Virus record (IMG/VR): IMGVR_UViG_3300036418_000012
Coordinates: 1 to 42,425 of that record
DNA from: a virus
Length of the DNA stretch: 42,425 nt
Strand: one strand, 5' to 3'
Of the stretch, positions 26,907 to 34,771 are shown piece by piece; the stretch's first letter is position 1; each line of letters opens with the position of its first letter. The notes under the pieces are model-generated. The model was not told the DNA's origin. It ran no database searches and was given only the letters and a program-made list of their open reading frames with translations. The position numbers and the translations under genes are program-made.

Positions 26907-27194
26907 CTATTGCTGCGGGCCGCCGGCCCGGTTGTTGAGAACATCCGCAGCGCGGTTGATGCCGTACAGCGCGCCACACAGTCCAGTTGCAAACAGCGTG
27001 AGACTACCAACGGCCTGGCTAAATTCAGCCGCAGAGATCGGGCCGTGTATCTTCCAAAGCAGTGCCGAGACAAATCCCAGAGTGAACAAGATCACGGCGA
27101 CAATACAGAAACGCGAACTCGACGCAGTGCCGTCCGACTCACTCAGCATCGAGCGCAAATAGCCCTGCGCCCAGTTGTCGATCCCGTTTACCAT
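26907..27194 (-). CDS. Two-TM membrane protein, candidate holin
   Basis: The start at 27194 (MVNGIDNWAQGYLRSMLSES) overlaps the spanin-like stop by 7 bp. The 95-residue product has hydrophobic helices at about 27-47 (RFCIVAVILFTLGFVSALLW) and 60-80 (VGSLTLFATGLCGALYG), with a short loop. It resembles class II holins, which form membrane lesions for the endolysin. Its place in the lysis cassette supports this. The neighbouring 87-residue protein is an alternative holin. Confidence 0.6.
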   Translation of the reverse strand: MVNGIDNWAQGYLRSMLSESDGTASSSRFCIVAVILFTLGFVSALLWKIHGPISAAEFSQAVGSLTLFATGLCGALYGINRAADVLNNRAGGPQQ

Positions 27195-27913
27195 CGCCAC
27201 ATCTCGCAAGTCGCCACGCCTACAGCGCCACCAATCGAAGCTCCGCGAGCGGGGTGCTTTGAATCGACAGCCGCGCCCAGGCCCGCCCCACCGCCTGATA
27301 TGGCCAGGCATTTCCCGATGTGCCCAAGCCGCTGCATCAGTGTGCCGCCCTTGGCTGTTGCTTCCCACGTATCACGCTCGGTCGTCATCGCCTTCAATTG
27401 CGTTTGCGTGCCCGTAAGCTGCGTCTGCAGATCCGCGCCGGTGAGTTGGCATGCCGACAGCTTTGCGCCTGTCTCATCGCAATTGAGTTTGTAGGTCTGC
27501 AGGGCCTGCAGGTCTCCGGCCGGAATCTGGACCACCGGAGCGCCTGCGACCTGCTCTGTCTTGCCATCGACGACCTGGGTCGTAGGAGGTGGCTGCACAA
27601 CCGTTGCCGGCTGCGGAAGATTCGGAATCAATTTAGCCAGGTCAACCACAAACTGGTTCGGTGTGACCGGCTGGCTCTTTTGCGCTTCGAGCGTGGCGAT
27701 ACGCGTCTGCAGCTGCGCTGCCGTCTGGGCCTGGTCGGCTTTCGCTGCGTCGATCGACTTCTGCGCCGATAAGATTACCTGCTGTTGAGCAGTCTGAGTG
27801 CTCTCCGCTTTTAGCCGCGCGTCATGCTCCTGCAGCCAGGTCACGGTTCCAAATACGACAAACGCGAGCAGGCAAACGCCGGCACCGATCAGCCACCATT
27901 TAGAGATCGTCAC
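27188..27913 (-). CDS. Spanin-like inner membrane protein (Rz-like)
   Basis: A GTG at 27913 overlaps the glucosaminidase stop (GTGA). The 241-residue product starts with an N-terminal membrane anchor (residues about 4-24, SKWWLIGAGVCLLAFVVFG). A long coiled coil follows (about 30-85, with QQQVILSAQKSIDAAKADQA) and then a Pro-rich part (NLPQPATVVQPPPTTQV). The C-terminus has a Gly-rich segment (ISGGGAGLGAAVDSKHPARG). This resembles the inner-membrane spanin that disrupts the outer membrane at lysis. The Gly-zipper end is unusual. No overlapping Rz1-like lipoprotein was found. Confidence 0.6.
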   Translation of the reverse strand: MTISKWWLIGAGVCLLAFVVFGTVTWLQEHDARLKAESTQTAQQQVILSAQKSIDAAKADQAQTAAQLQTRIATLEAQKSQPVTPNQFVVDLAKLIPNLPQPATVVQPPPTTQVVDGKTEQVAGAPVVQIPAGDLQALQTYKLNCDETGAKLSACQLTGADLQTQLTGTQTQLKAMTTERDTWEATAKGGTLMQRLGHIGKCLAISGGGAGLGAAVDSKHPARGASIGGAVGVATCEMWRW

Positions 27914-28416
27914 GCGGCCACCGCCGTTTCCGCCGCCGGATCGTCCGGTGGAATCTCGTATTGCGTCAGATCGTAGAGCCGGATCAGATTGAAGAGTTCC
28001 GACCCATAGGCTGGATTGGTGGAGTAGCCGCACACCTGCAGCTCTGAAGCGTATGCCGCGGCATTGTTCCGCACCGACATCGCCGGCTTGTACCGCGCTG
28101 TCAGGGCCAACAGCACCGCGTGCGCATCAAAGCTCGCGGCCGGCGAAGCGTAGCGGGCGAACTTCGCCATCTCGCTCACACGGCGCCCGTCCACAAACTC
28201 CGTAGTCGGGAACTCCGTATAGCTGCTCGAATCGGCGTGCGCCGTCGCCTTGATGCCAAAGAAGTTGTTTGCTTTGCGGGCAAGGGCCGACTGCCCCCAA
28301 CCGCTTTCGAGGATCGCTTGCGCGATGGTCACCGATGCCGGCACGCCCCACTTGCGCTGGGCGGCCTGTGCCGCGGGAACGACTGACTTAAGGAAATCAT
28401 TCTGCTGCGCATTCAT
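27910..28416 (-). CDS. Endolysin, FlgJ-type glucosaminidase
   Basis: This 168-residue protein belongs to the FlgJ/N-acetylglucosaminidase family (GH73-like): VTIAQAILESGWGQSALARK with the catalytic Glu at residue 37, then NNFFGIKA and KFARYASPAASFDAHAVLL. It cleaves peptidoglycan and is the lysis enzyme. No signal peptide is seen, so it probably needs a holin. It is the first gene of the leftward late operon, preceded by GAGGGGCGAGCG. Confidence 0.9.
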   Translation of the reverse strand: MNAQQNDFLKSVVPAAQAAQRKWGVPASVTIAQAILESGWGQSALARKANNFFGIKATAHADSSSYTEFPTTEFVDGRRVSEMAKFARYASPAASFDAHAVLLALTARYKPAMSVRNNAAAYASELQVCGYSTNPAYGSELFNLIRLYDLTQYEIPPDDPAAETAVAA

Positions 28417-28638
28417 CGCTCGCCCCTCAAACCGGTATCAACACGGGGCGAGTGCGCGGCGGCCGGGAACAAGACGAATCGAAATTCGCGCACGGCCGGA
28501 TCTCCACGCTGCTCTGGCTCTTCGCAATCCTTTCTTCAGATTGGCAGTGCCTTTCCCGCAGGTGAGCCCAGATTAAGGCGCGGCTTCGCCGCGCGATGAG
28601 GGGCCTGAGATGCACGCGACATGTGCGATAAAAGAGGA
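28417..28638. other. Non-coding region upstream of the late operon
   Basis: No gene is seen. The leftward late promoter is expected here, but no convincing -35/-10 pair was identified. This fits dependence on a phage activator, as for Mu late genes. A hairpin (GCGCGG and CCGCGC around CTTCG) lies at 28578-28594. Confidence 0.4.
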
Positions 28639-28662
28639 AACCGCCCATGGGAATGGGCGGTT
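28639..28662 (-). terminator. Terminator-like hairpin after the 79-residue membrane protein
   Basis: A perfect 10-bp inverted repeat (AACCGCCCAT at 28639-28648 and ATGGGCGGTT at 28653-28662) lies just past the stop at 28680. On the minus strand it is followed by TCCTCTTTTAT, so an intrinsic terminator of the leftward regulatory transcript is likely. Confidence 0.65.
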
Positions 28663-28679
28663 CATCGGATATACGGGTT

Positions 28680-28919
28680 CTAGGACGGAGAAGTTATCAA
28701 GCGAATCAGAGCATAAACGATTCCAGCCGTGACAGAGAAAAGCCAAAGGCCGATGAAAACACCCCAAGCCGTGTTCCACACTGCCGACCTAGGACGTCGA
28801 GCGAAAACCCTTTCGTAAAGCTGGTCCGGAGAAAGTCCCTGGGCGGCGCCTTCCGCGCAACCTGTGTGTTCCTTATCAAAAAGGCCGCTCCAACCGCCGC
28901 AGTATTTGCAGTGCGCCAC
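28680..28919 (-). CDS. Small zinc-ribbon membrane protein
   Basis: A GTG at 28919 preceded by GAGG starts a 79-residue protein. It has MAHCKYCGGWSGLFD and a Cys at residue 20 (HTGC), a partial zinc ribbon, and a transmembrane segment at about 52-72 (GVFIGLWLFSVTAGIVYALI). It is followed by a strong hairpin. It lies upstream of the lysis genes, away from the head genes, in the area of leftward lysogenic genes. It may be expressed in the prophage state; function is unknown. Confidence 0.6.
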   Translation of the reverse strand: MAHCKYCGGWSGLFDKEHTGCAEGAAQGLSPDQLYERVFARRPRSAVWNTAWGVFIGLWLFSVTAGIVYALIRLITSPS

Positions 28920-29003
28920 CTCATCCTCGCTTTCATGTGGGAATGACCTAATTCCCGAAGCTTCCAGTGATATTTCAAATCAAGGGTTGTCTATTCTCAG
29001 CTG

Positions 29004-29366
29004 TCATTGCTGCAGACGGGTAGACCGATCCAGCCGATTTTCGGAGCCAAAAGAAACGTCCGAAGCCTTCCCTGGCAAAAGCGAGCTAATAGCGTCTGCT
29101 ACGAGCCTGAAAAGTTCCGCGGATTCCTCCTGGTTAAAGGCCCTTGTCTCTTTAATATCCGCCTCGTTTGCTCGTTCGACGACGTGATTCAGGTTGATAT
29201 GCACGATAAAATCTCTGCCCGCGATCTGGTTATTTGGGGAATTGATATTGATCGACACCCCATGGGCTTCCTGTTTGTTGTCGTCCTCCGGCTCCGAAGC
29301 TTCCATGATGGCTCCCATGCGTTTGGCAAGATGCAACTTCTGTTCCTCTACTAACAATCCCCACAC
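29004..29366 (-). CDS. Small protein with NSPNNQIAGRD motif
   Basis: This 120-residue reading frame starts at a GTG at 29366 with a weak ribosome-binding site, so the start is uncertain. The middle contains VSININSPNNQIAGRDFIVHIN, a beta-repeat motif (N-x-Q-I-A-G-R-D) known from many small phage and plasmid proteins, often near regulators. The C-terminus is helical (EADIKETRAFNQEESAELFR). Lying between the repressor and the lysis genes, it may belong to the lysogeny module. Confidence 0.6.
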   Translation of the reverse strand: MWGLLVEEQKLHLAKRMGAIMEASEPEDDNKQEAHGVSININSPNNQIAGRDFIVHINLNHVVERANEADIKETRAFNQEESAELFRLVADAISSLLPGKASDVSFGSENRLDRSTRLQQ

Positions 29367-29559
29367 CCCGAGGCCGTAAAATAGACGTCTAACAATCCCG
29401 AATCGTGCTTTGATTGCTTCGGGTCCCCATATAAATTGGCCCCAAGTCTATTATTTGCGACGGGCCTCTGCGGGTTGGCTCGTTTTAGTGCAACTATTGA
29501 CTCATTGCCGGACTTATCGAGATTGTGATAGCTCTCGGACGAAAACATCGATCGAAGCT
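29367..29559. other. Intergenic stretch downstream of the repressor
   Basis: About 190 bp without a convincing gene. It contains the perfect palindrome TAGACGTCTA at 29382-29391. A promoter for the 120-residue protein gene may lie here, but clear boxes were not found. Confidence 0.3.
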
Positions 29560-30129
29560 TCACGCGATCTTTAGTAAGCGTTCCACCATTCCGGTGTCGT
29601 GGCTCTTGCTTACTTGACAGAACTCATAGAACAAGACAACCATTTGAGCGAATTTGTCCGGCGGGAGCTTCCGGCCCCTCTTCCTTAGTTCCTCGCTTAC
29701 GGTTTCGATCACGAATACGAGAAGATCTGGTTCCCACAGAAGCCCCCTCTCGGCATTTTCATTCGCCGTCCCCTGCGCATTAGCTGAGCCATTTATTGCT
29801 TGGATATCTGGCTCAATTGGTTCATTGCCCATACGATCGTGATCGACCTGTTCCCCCATCTCAAAACTGACTGGCACCGAAACCTCCGCACGACGGACTT
29901 TGATATTTCCATCCTTCAGCAATAGTTCCCTGAGGTTTCCATTCGCCATTTCCGCTAGCAGCAGATAAGTGTGCGGCCCTGGGGCTGTCTCGCCGGTTTC
30001 CCATTTAGACACTGCCCCTTGGCCGACATTGAGACTCTCAGCAAAGGCTTTTTGATTCATTCCAAGCTGTTTCCGCAGTTGGAGTATCCGCTCTGCACGC
30101 GGCGACGCGATTATCTGATTTCTGGGCAT
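29560..30129 (-). CDS. XRE-family transcriptional repressor (phage c-like)
   Basis: The ATG at 30129 has AAGGAAA eight to twelve bases before it. An upstream TTG (30147) inside the operator is less likely. The 189-residue protein has an XRE helix-turn-helix at about 14-50 (ILQLRKQLGMNQKAFAESLN, then GQGAVSKWETGE). The C-terminal part has no Ser/Lys peptidase signature that I can see, so cleavage by RecA is not evident. It faces the early operon, and the 25-bp operator lies between them. It is the likely lysogeny repressor, acting like Mu c, with autoregulation probable because its own start lies 16 bp from the operator. Confidence 0.85.
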   Translation of the reverse strand: MPRNQIIASPRAERILQLRKQLGMNQKAFAESLNVGQGAVSKWETGETAPGPHTYLLLAEMANGNLRELLLKDGNIKVRRAEVSVPVSFEMGEQVDHDRMGNEPIEPDIQAINGSANAQGTANENAERGLLWEPDLLVFVIETVSEELRKRGRKLPPDKFAQMVVLFYEFCQVSKSHDTGMVERLLKIA

Positions 30130-30140
30130 GCGAGATTTCC

Positions 30141-30170
30141 TTGACAAGAATAATCCTAAAGATTACTCTT
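30141..30170 (+). promoter_or_regulatory. Early promoter with embedded operator
   Basis: TTGACA (30141-30146) and TACTCT (30164-30169) are separated by 17 bp. A near-perfect palindrome covers 30146-30170: arms AAGAATAATC and GATTACTCTT around CTAAA, 9 of 10 positions paired. The repressor bound here would block RNA polymerase for the rightward early operon and overlap the repressor's own upstream region. Confidence 0.7.
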
Positions 30171-30199
30171 CTCTCATCTTCCGAGAGTTGATATACACC

Positions 30200-30412
30200 A
30201 TGGATTTTACCCCGATTATCACCGCCTTTCAGCAAGCAAAAAATGTGCGTGGAATCGTTGCGGACGTCGCTCGTCAGCTCGGCTTGTCTCATGAGCATGT
30301 TCGGCTCGTTGCAGCCGGCAAACGCACGAGTGCACGAGTCGCGCGCGCGCTGGCCTCCGAATATCGCAAACGGCAGCATCGTCAGAACCAAAGAACCGAG
30401 CGTGCGGCATGA
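30200..30412 (+). CDS. Small HTH protein, Ner-like position
   Basis: The start at 30200 (MDFTPIITAFQQAKNVRGIV) is chosen because the longer frame crosses the operator. The 70-residue protein has a helix-turn-helix of the form ADVARQLGLSHEHVRLVAAG, followed by KRTSARVARALASEY. It is the first gene of the early operon, as ner is in Mu, and overlaps the next gene by 4 bp. It is clearly similar to the C-terminal half of the next protein, so the two look like paralogs. Probably an early negative regulator. Confidence 0.75.
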   Translation: MDFTPIITAFQQAKNVRGIVADVARQLGLSHEHVRLVAAGKRTSARVARALASEYRKRQHRQNQRTERAA

Positions 30413-30762
30413 ATAGCTCCCTACGAATCATCCTCACTCGCATCCACAGCGCGGGCCATGCGTTTTGCGAAGAGCTGATGCGGAAAGAGCGTCCCCGTAC
30501 AGCTGAAGAAAGAGCGCTTGCGGCTCAACTCGGATCCATTATGAACATCGCTGAACGTTCCGACTTCCTTGCCGACCTGCGCCGCATGCGCGAGTTCAAT
30601 GGCATTTATGCAGGTGTCGCGCGAGAAATGAACTGCTCGCCCCAGCATGTGCGCCATGTGGCGATCGGTTCGACAAAGAGCGCCCGCGTTCTCGCGGCTC
30701 TCGAAAAGCGATATCGCGAGATTGAGAAGCAGATCGATCAACAGAATGGCGGCGAAAAATGA
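30409..30762 (+). CDS. Second small HTH protein, paralogous to the previous
   Basis: This 117-residue protein overlaps its upstream neighbour (ATGA). Residues about 60-105 contain FNGIYAGVAREMNCSPQHVR, HVAIGSTKSARVLAALEKRY and then a charged end. This matches the HTH of the 70-residue protein in order and spacing (VAxxxxxSxxHVRxVAxG, then SARVxxAL). The N-terminal 55 residues are unique. It probably binds DNA near the early promoter. Confidence 0.75.
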   Translation: MNSSLRIILTRIHSAGHAFCEELMRKERPRTAEERALAAQLGSIMNIAERSDFLADLRRMREFNGIYAGVAREMNCSPQHVRHVAIGSTKSARVLAALEKRYREIEKQIDQQNGGEK

Positions 30763-31259
30763 ATGGGGAGAATTCATCACGCTTTCAGTCTGGGGCACCA
30801 TCCGGCGCGATGTCATTAGGAAATAACGACTTACGATTTCACACCGCCAAGCAAGGCGAGCTTGCCTTCAACGGCTCCGAACCTTCTAACCTCAACGATG
30901 ATCTTTTGGTACGTTCGACGATCTCCGCTTCTATCCGGAACTGCGCCAAGTCTCGCGAACAAATAAGCGAGGAGATGACGGCGCTGCTGGATGTACGGGT
31001 CACCGAGAAGATGTTGAATACCTACAGCGCCGAGGCGATGCAAGCCAATCGCTTCCCTGCGGCCTGGGATCGCGCCTTTTGCCGCGCCGTCGGATCAGAT
31101 GCTCTGCTGCGCTGCCGTGCGGAAGCGGCTGGATATCGGCTCATCCGCGGCGAAGAGATCTTTCTTTTGGAACTTGGACGACAGATGCTACGCGCCAAAC
31201 GCGCGAACGAAGAAGCTGCGCTTCTGGAAAAGCGGCTCCAAGGAGCAAGCGAAATATGA
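30759..31259 (+). CDS. Conserved pre-transposase protein
   Basis: This 166-residue protein starts in a 4-bp overlap and ends in another with the transposase. Residues about 50-120 (VRSTISASIRNCAKSREQIS, EEMTALLDVRVTEKMLNTYS) resemble proteins that precede the transposase in many Mu-like phages, where a CxxSREQIAEEM-type helix is found. They are thought to be regulators or transposition cofactors. The C-terminus is a charged helix. Function unknown; the family resemblance is moderately clear. Confidence 0.7.
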   Translation: MNGENSSRFQSGAPSGAMSLGNNDLRFHTAKQGELAFNGSEPSNLNDDLLVRSTISASIRNCAKSREQISEEMTALLDVRVTEKMLNTYSAEAMQANRFPAAWDRAFCRAVGSDALLRCRAEAAGYRLIRGEEIFLLELGRQMLRAKRANEEAALLEKRLQGASEI

Positions 31260-33373
31260 GCGCCGCCGTTGCAGCACCTCAACTCGCCCTGGTATCGCGT
31301 GGCACCGAACGCTGGTTATCGGCTGAGGAAGCCATGACGCGCACAGGCTGGAGTGCCTTCTGGCTACGCGAGCAGGTTAAACGCGGAAGAGTCACTAGCC
31401 GTGATAGCCAAACGATCGCTCCGAATGGCCGCCCTCTACGTGAATACCTCGAAAGTTCGCTGCCCGATACGCCCAGTGCTGCACCACAAACCCAGCTAAC
31501 CGTCGTCGGGCCGCCGCCCTCCGCGCTGGGTCCACTGTTCTCCGGACTGTCGGCGGCAAGTGAACGTATCGTGCTTTCGGATTCCAAAGCTCAGCTGCAG
31601 GCCGAACAACGCCTGGCCATTATTCAGCCGCTTCTCGACTATAGCGCTAATGCAGAACGCTTCACCCAACTCCGCTTGGCTGATGGCCGATCGGTCACCT
31701 CGCTCGAACGGATGATCGAATACGCGGCCGGAACGGCAGGGCAGTCTACACGCACCATCAAGCGGTGGATCGCGGCCTATCGCACGATCGGATTTGCGGG
31801 GCTCGCCGATCGCATCCGAATCGACAAGGGCCAGAGCCGCTGGTTTTCGAGAAATTACAACGCTTCCATTCTCGCCGCCTACCTTTACTTGAACGAGCGC
31901 CAGTCGGTGAGCTTCGTCCACGAGCAACTCGGCTACGAGGCCGAGACATTGGGGCTGGACATCAACGATCTGCCCAGCCGCGAAACCGTCCGCGTCTTCC
32001 TATCGCAAAGCATTTCGCCCGCGATGAAGGCGCTTGCCCGCGAAGGGCAGCGCGAGTATCGCCTGCGGATGGCCCCTTATGTCCGGCGCGGCTACGTGGA
32101 TGTATTCGCTAATCAGATTTGGGTTGGCGACCACGCTATCCACGACGTGGAGATCTCGAACGACCTCTTCGAGGAAGTTCCCTTCGGAACTCCCGGCCGG
32201 CTGCGCATGTCAGCGTTTGTCGATTACCGGAGCCGCAAGGCCTGGGCGACCTGGGCGTGGGAAGGCAGCTCCCGCTCGATCGCCGCCACGGTCGTGCGCG
32301 CCATGTTGGAAGATGGACCGCCCGAGGGCATCTACGTCGATAACGGGAAGGACTATAAGAAGGTCGCCAAGGGCGCAATAAAGGCCAGCGATCTGCCCGA
32401 GTCGAAAGACGACGATACAAAGGCCCCCGAAAAGTGGTGGGAGCGGGAATGCGAGGCCATCGAAAAGACGGGCCTTCTAGCTAGGCTTGGCATCTCCGTC
32501 ACGCATTGCATCCCGCGCCACCCGCAATCGAAGCATGTTGAGCGCTTCTTCCGCACCATGCATATGCACTTCGATGCGCGCCATTCGACTTATACGTCGG
32601 GCTCGCCATTCACGCGCCCCGAAGCGACAGAAAACGCCATGATGCGCCACCGCTGGCTGCTCAAGGCCGGACGCGTGGCCGAGTCCAATCACCCACTGGC
32701 CAGCCGTTTCATTCTCGGCTGCCTCACCTGGCTGGACGAATACAACAACACGCCCCAGCACGGCGAAGGCATGGACGGATGCACGCCCAATCAGATCTTC
32801 GATGCGGAGCGCAACCCTAATCAGAAGTCGGTTCCAGAGCGTTCCGCAATCGCCCTGCTTCTGCTCGACTATGTCGTGCGCAAAGTCCGCGAATGCGCCA
32901 TCACGCTCAATAAATATCGCTATACGCCGCGCCCTGAAGATCGTCTGGCCTGGGCTGCCATGCATGAAGCGAACGAGTGCGACGTCCGCGTCGGCTTCAA
33001 CTCCGGCGATCCAGAATACGTAGTCGTCACGGATATGGACGGCCGTTTTCTCGCCTGGCTTGAAGCCGAGCCGTTACTCCGCTTTGCGCCCAACGACAAA
33101 ATCACCCAGGCCCAGATCGGCGAAAGCATGTCTATCCGCCGGGGACTTGAGAAGGCCACTAAAGCTTCGCTGTCTGCCATCGCAGTGGAGGCCCGCCGTA
33201 ACGGGGCACGCACGGCCGAGGAATCGCTTTATAGCCGCCTGCTGATCCCCACGACCACCGGTGACATCATCACCCAGCGCAAACCGCGTGTGGAGTCAAC
33301 CAGTGAGCCAGAGAACCAGCTTGTTCCAGGCGAAGCCGCTGACCGCCTGGCTGCACGACTTCGGAGGAAATAG
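31256..33373 (+). CDS. DDE transposase, MuA family
   Basis: The start at 31256 overlaps the previous stop and follows AAGGAG; the frame is open further upstream but overlaps the previous gene. The 705-residue protein has an N-terminal HTH (about 20-45, LSAEEAMTRTGWSAFWLREQ), a second DNA-binding region (about 160-200, RTIKRWIAAYRTIGFAGLAD) and the catalytic core. Catalytic residues are D292 (IWVGDHAIHD), D362 (YVDNGKDY) and E429 (SKHVERFFRT). A C-terminal beta-barrel and tail follow (about 540-705), ending RLAARLRRK. It carries out strand transfer of the phage ends and works with the MuB-like ATPase. It probably recognises the repeats at both ends. Confidence 0.95.
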   Translation: MSAAVAAPQLALVSRGTERWLSAEEAMTRTGWSAFWLREQVKRGRVTSRDSQTIAPNGRPLREYLESSLPDTPSAAPQTQLTVVGPPPSALGPLFSGLSAASERIVLSDSKAQLQAEQRLAIIQPLLDYSANAERFTQLRLADGRSVTSLERMIEYAAGTAGQSTRTIKRWIAAYRTIGFAGLADRIRIDKGQSRWFSRNYNASILAAYLYLNERQSVSFVHEQLGYEAETLGLDINDLPSRETVRVFLSQSISPAMKALAREGQREYRLRMAPYVRRGYVDVFANQIWVGDHAIHDVEISNDLFEEVPFGTPGRLRMSAFVDYRSRKAWATWAWEGSSRSIAATVVRAMLEDGPPEGIYVDNGKDYKKVAKGAIKASDLPESKDDDTKAPEKWWERECEAIEKTGLLARLGISVTHCIPRHPQSKHVERFFRTMHMHFDARHSTYTSGSPFTRPEATENAMMRHRWLLKAGRVAESNHPLASRFILGCLTWLDEYNNTPQHGEGMDGCTPNQIFDAERNPNQKSVPERSAIALLLLDYVVRKVRECAITLNKYRYTPRPEDRLAWAAMHEANECDVRVGFNSGDPEYVVVTDMDGRFLAWLEAEPLLRFAPNDKITQAQIGESMSIRRGLEKATKASLSAIAVEARRNGARTAEESLYSRLLIPTTTGDIITQRKPRVESTSEPENQLVPGEAADRLAARLRRK

Positions 33374-34365
33374 TGACAATTCTGGCGAAACGCAAGCCCT
33401 ATCTGAATTCGTTGGGGCTACCCAACGATGCGGAGATGATCCGCCGCACGCGCGCCTTTGTTCTCCATGCGGGGCTGACGCTCAGCGAGATGGCCGATAT
33501 GGCCAGCCTCAACGCAAATTCGCTGCGCGTTTTCCTGTCGGGGTGTTACGACAAGCACCATGCCACTGCTGACAACACGCTCGCAATTCGCGCAGCACTC
33601 AAGCAGGTTATCGATCTTCATGAAATCAAGAGCGCCCCGCCCGCCTCTACGAAGCACTACCGCACCGCCGAATTCGATGCCCTGCGCCGCTCAATGTGGG
33701 CAGCATTGCGGCAGGGTACCGCGGCCCTCGCCGATGGACCTCCCGGAACCGAGAAGACGTACACATTCCGCCATGTGTGTGAAGAGATCAATGAGTCGAA
33801 AGAGGGCCGAGCGGTCTATGTCTATGTCCAGATCGATCAGAGCCCGCAATCATTTCTGATCGAAGCCTGCACGGAAGCCGGCATCCCGAACCGCGGCACA
33901 ATTGGGCAGCTCATGCGCAAGTTGCGCTTCTTTCTGGGAGATCAGCGCGCCCTGCTCGTGATCGACGAAGCGCAGCATCTCGGATTGAACGGGCTGGAGA
34001 TCCTTCGCCAGCTCCTCGACACACCGCCCTATTTCGGCGTCGTTATGGGCGGCTCACACGATCTTTCAGTGCGCCTGCGCGATTGGAAGATGGAGCAATG
34101 GCGCTCACGTCTGCGCCGCACTCACCTTCTCAAAGGGCTCAGTTTCGATGAGGCCGCGGCGATCCTCGTCGGCGAACTGGGGCCGATGTCTCCTCAGGAC
34201 ATCGCCGACTCGATCGCCGACGCCACAGTTGAAGCCGTTCGCGATCGAAAGTCCTTCAAATACATTTCTGCTCGAAACCTGTTCTTTGCCATTGAGGATG
34301 CCAAGCTCGCGATCGCCGAAGCGACCGTCGGCCAAATGCAGCAGAACAATCAGGAGGCTCTATGA
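33373..34365 (+). CDS. MuB-like AAA ATPase, target DNA activator
   Basis: A GTG start follows TCGGAGGAAATA, overlapping the transposase stop by one base. The 330-residue protein has an N-terminal HTH-like region (about 35-60, LTLSEMADMASLNANSLRVF). The ATPase follows: GPPGTEKT at 122-129 as Walker A, and LLVIDEAQHL with D198 and E199 as Walker B. A conserved Arg-rich segment lies near 235-250 (WKMEQWRSRLRRTHLLKG). It binds ATP and target DNA and delivers it to the transposase. The Walker A has Glu at position 127 where Gly is usual. Confidence 0.9.
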   Translation: MTILAKRKPYLNSLGLPNDAEMIRRTRAFVLHAGLTLSEMADMASLNANSLRVFLSGCYDKHHATADNTLAIRAALKQVIDLHEIKSAPPASTKHYRTAEFDALRRSMWAALRQGTAALADGPPGTEKTYTFRHVCEEINESKEGRAVYVYVQIDQSPQSFLIEACTEAGIPNRGTIGQLMRKLRFFLGDQRALLVIDEAQHLGLNGLEILRQLLDTPPYFGVVMGGSHDLSVRLRDWKMEQWRSRLRRTHLLKGLSFDEAAAILVGELGPMSPQDIADSIADATVEAVRDRKSFKYISARNLFFAIEDAKLAIAEATVGQMQQNNQEAL

Positions 34366-34568
34366 GAGGCGTTGTCACCATTGCGATGCGCGAGGATGGC
34401 GCAAATCGTCTGCAGAAGCTTGCACGGATTTCTTTCTACGCCGTCATCGTTATGACCGTCTGCTGTGTGCTCTTCGTCGGCATCCGCATAGTGACAGCCT
34501 TCACCTCCGGCCGCGTCAATCAGATCCTGCACCAGGCCGCGCAGTCGACGTCGGAAGGCGGCCGCTGA
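34362..34568 (+). CDS. Small membrane protein
   Basis: The ATG overlaps the MuB stop. The 68-residue product has a hydrophobic segment at about 24-48 (FYAVIVMTVCCVLFVGIRIV) flanked by charged ends. Its stop overlaps the next start. Function unknown; an early membrane protein could modify host physiology or entry exclusion. Confidence 0.65.
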   Translation: MRGVVTIAMREDGANRLQKLARISFYAVIVMTVCCVLFVGIRIVTAFTSGRVNQILHQAAQSTSEGGR

Positions 34569-34771
34569 TGAGACGCGCATGGATTGGGATTCAATGCGAT
34601 GGCTGCGGTTCGTTCTTCCCTGAGCTTGCAGCTTCGGGAGTCGCGGCCCCGCTCGATGCCGCTATCTACACCTGGGCGATGGTGCAAGAAGATGCCAACG
34701 ACAAGGGCTGGCAGCGTAAGGCAGGCAAGGACCAGTGTCCCGAATGCCTTTCCAAGAAAGGCGGCAAATAG
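34568..34771 (+). CDS. Small zinc-ribbon protein
   Basis: The ATG at 34568 begins MRRAWIGIQCDGCGSFFPEL, giving 67 residues; upstream sequence in the same frame runs into MuB and is not protein-like. Two CxxC pairs (CDGCG near 10-14, CPECLSKKGGK at the end) form a zinc ribbon. It overlaps the next start by one base (TAGTG). Likely a small DNA- or protein-binding protein of the early operon; the role is unknown. Confidence 0.75.
   Translation: MRRAWIGIQCDGCGSFFPELAASGVAAPLDAAIYTWAMVQEDANDKGWQRKAGKDQCPECLSKKGGK

Noticed and set aside
29351-29563. 70-codon minus-strand frame between repressor and the NSPNNQIAGRD protein
   Set aside because: It lacks recognisable features, overlaps both neighbours and has no clear ribosome-binding site; treated as chance.
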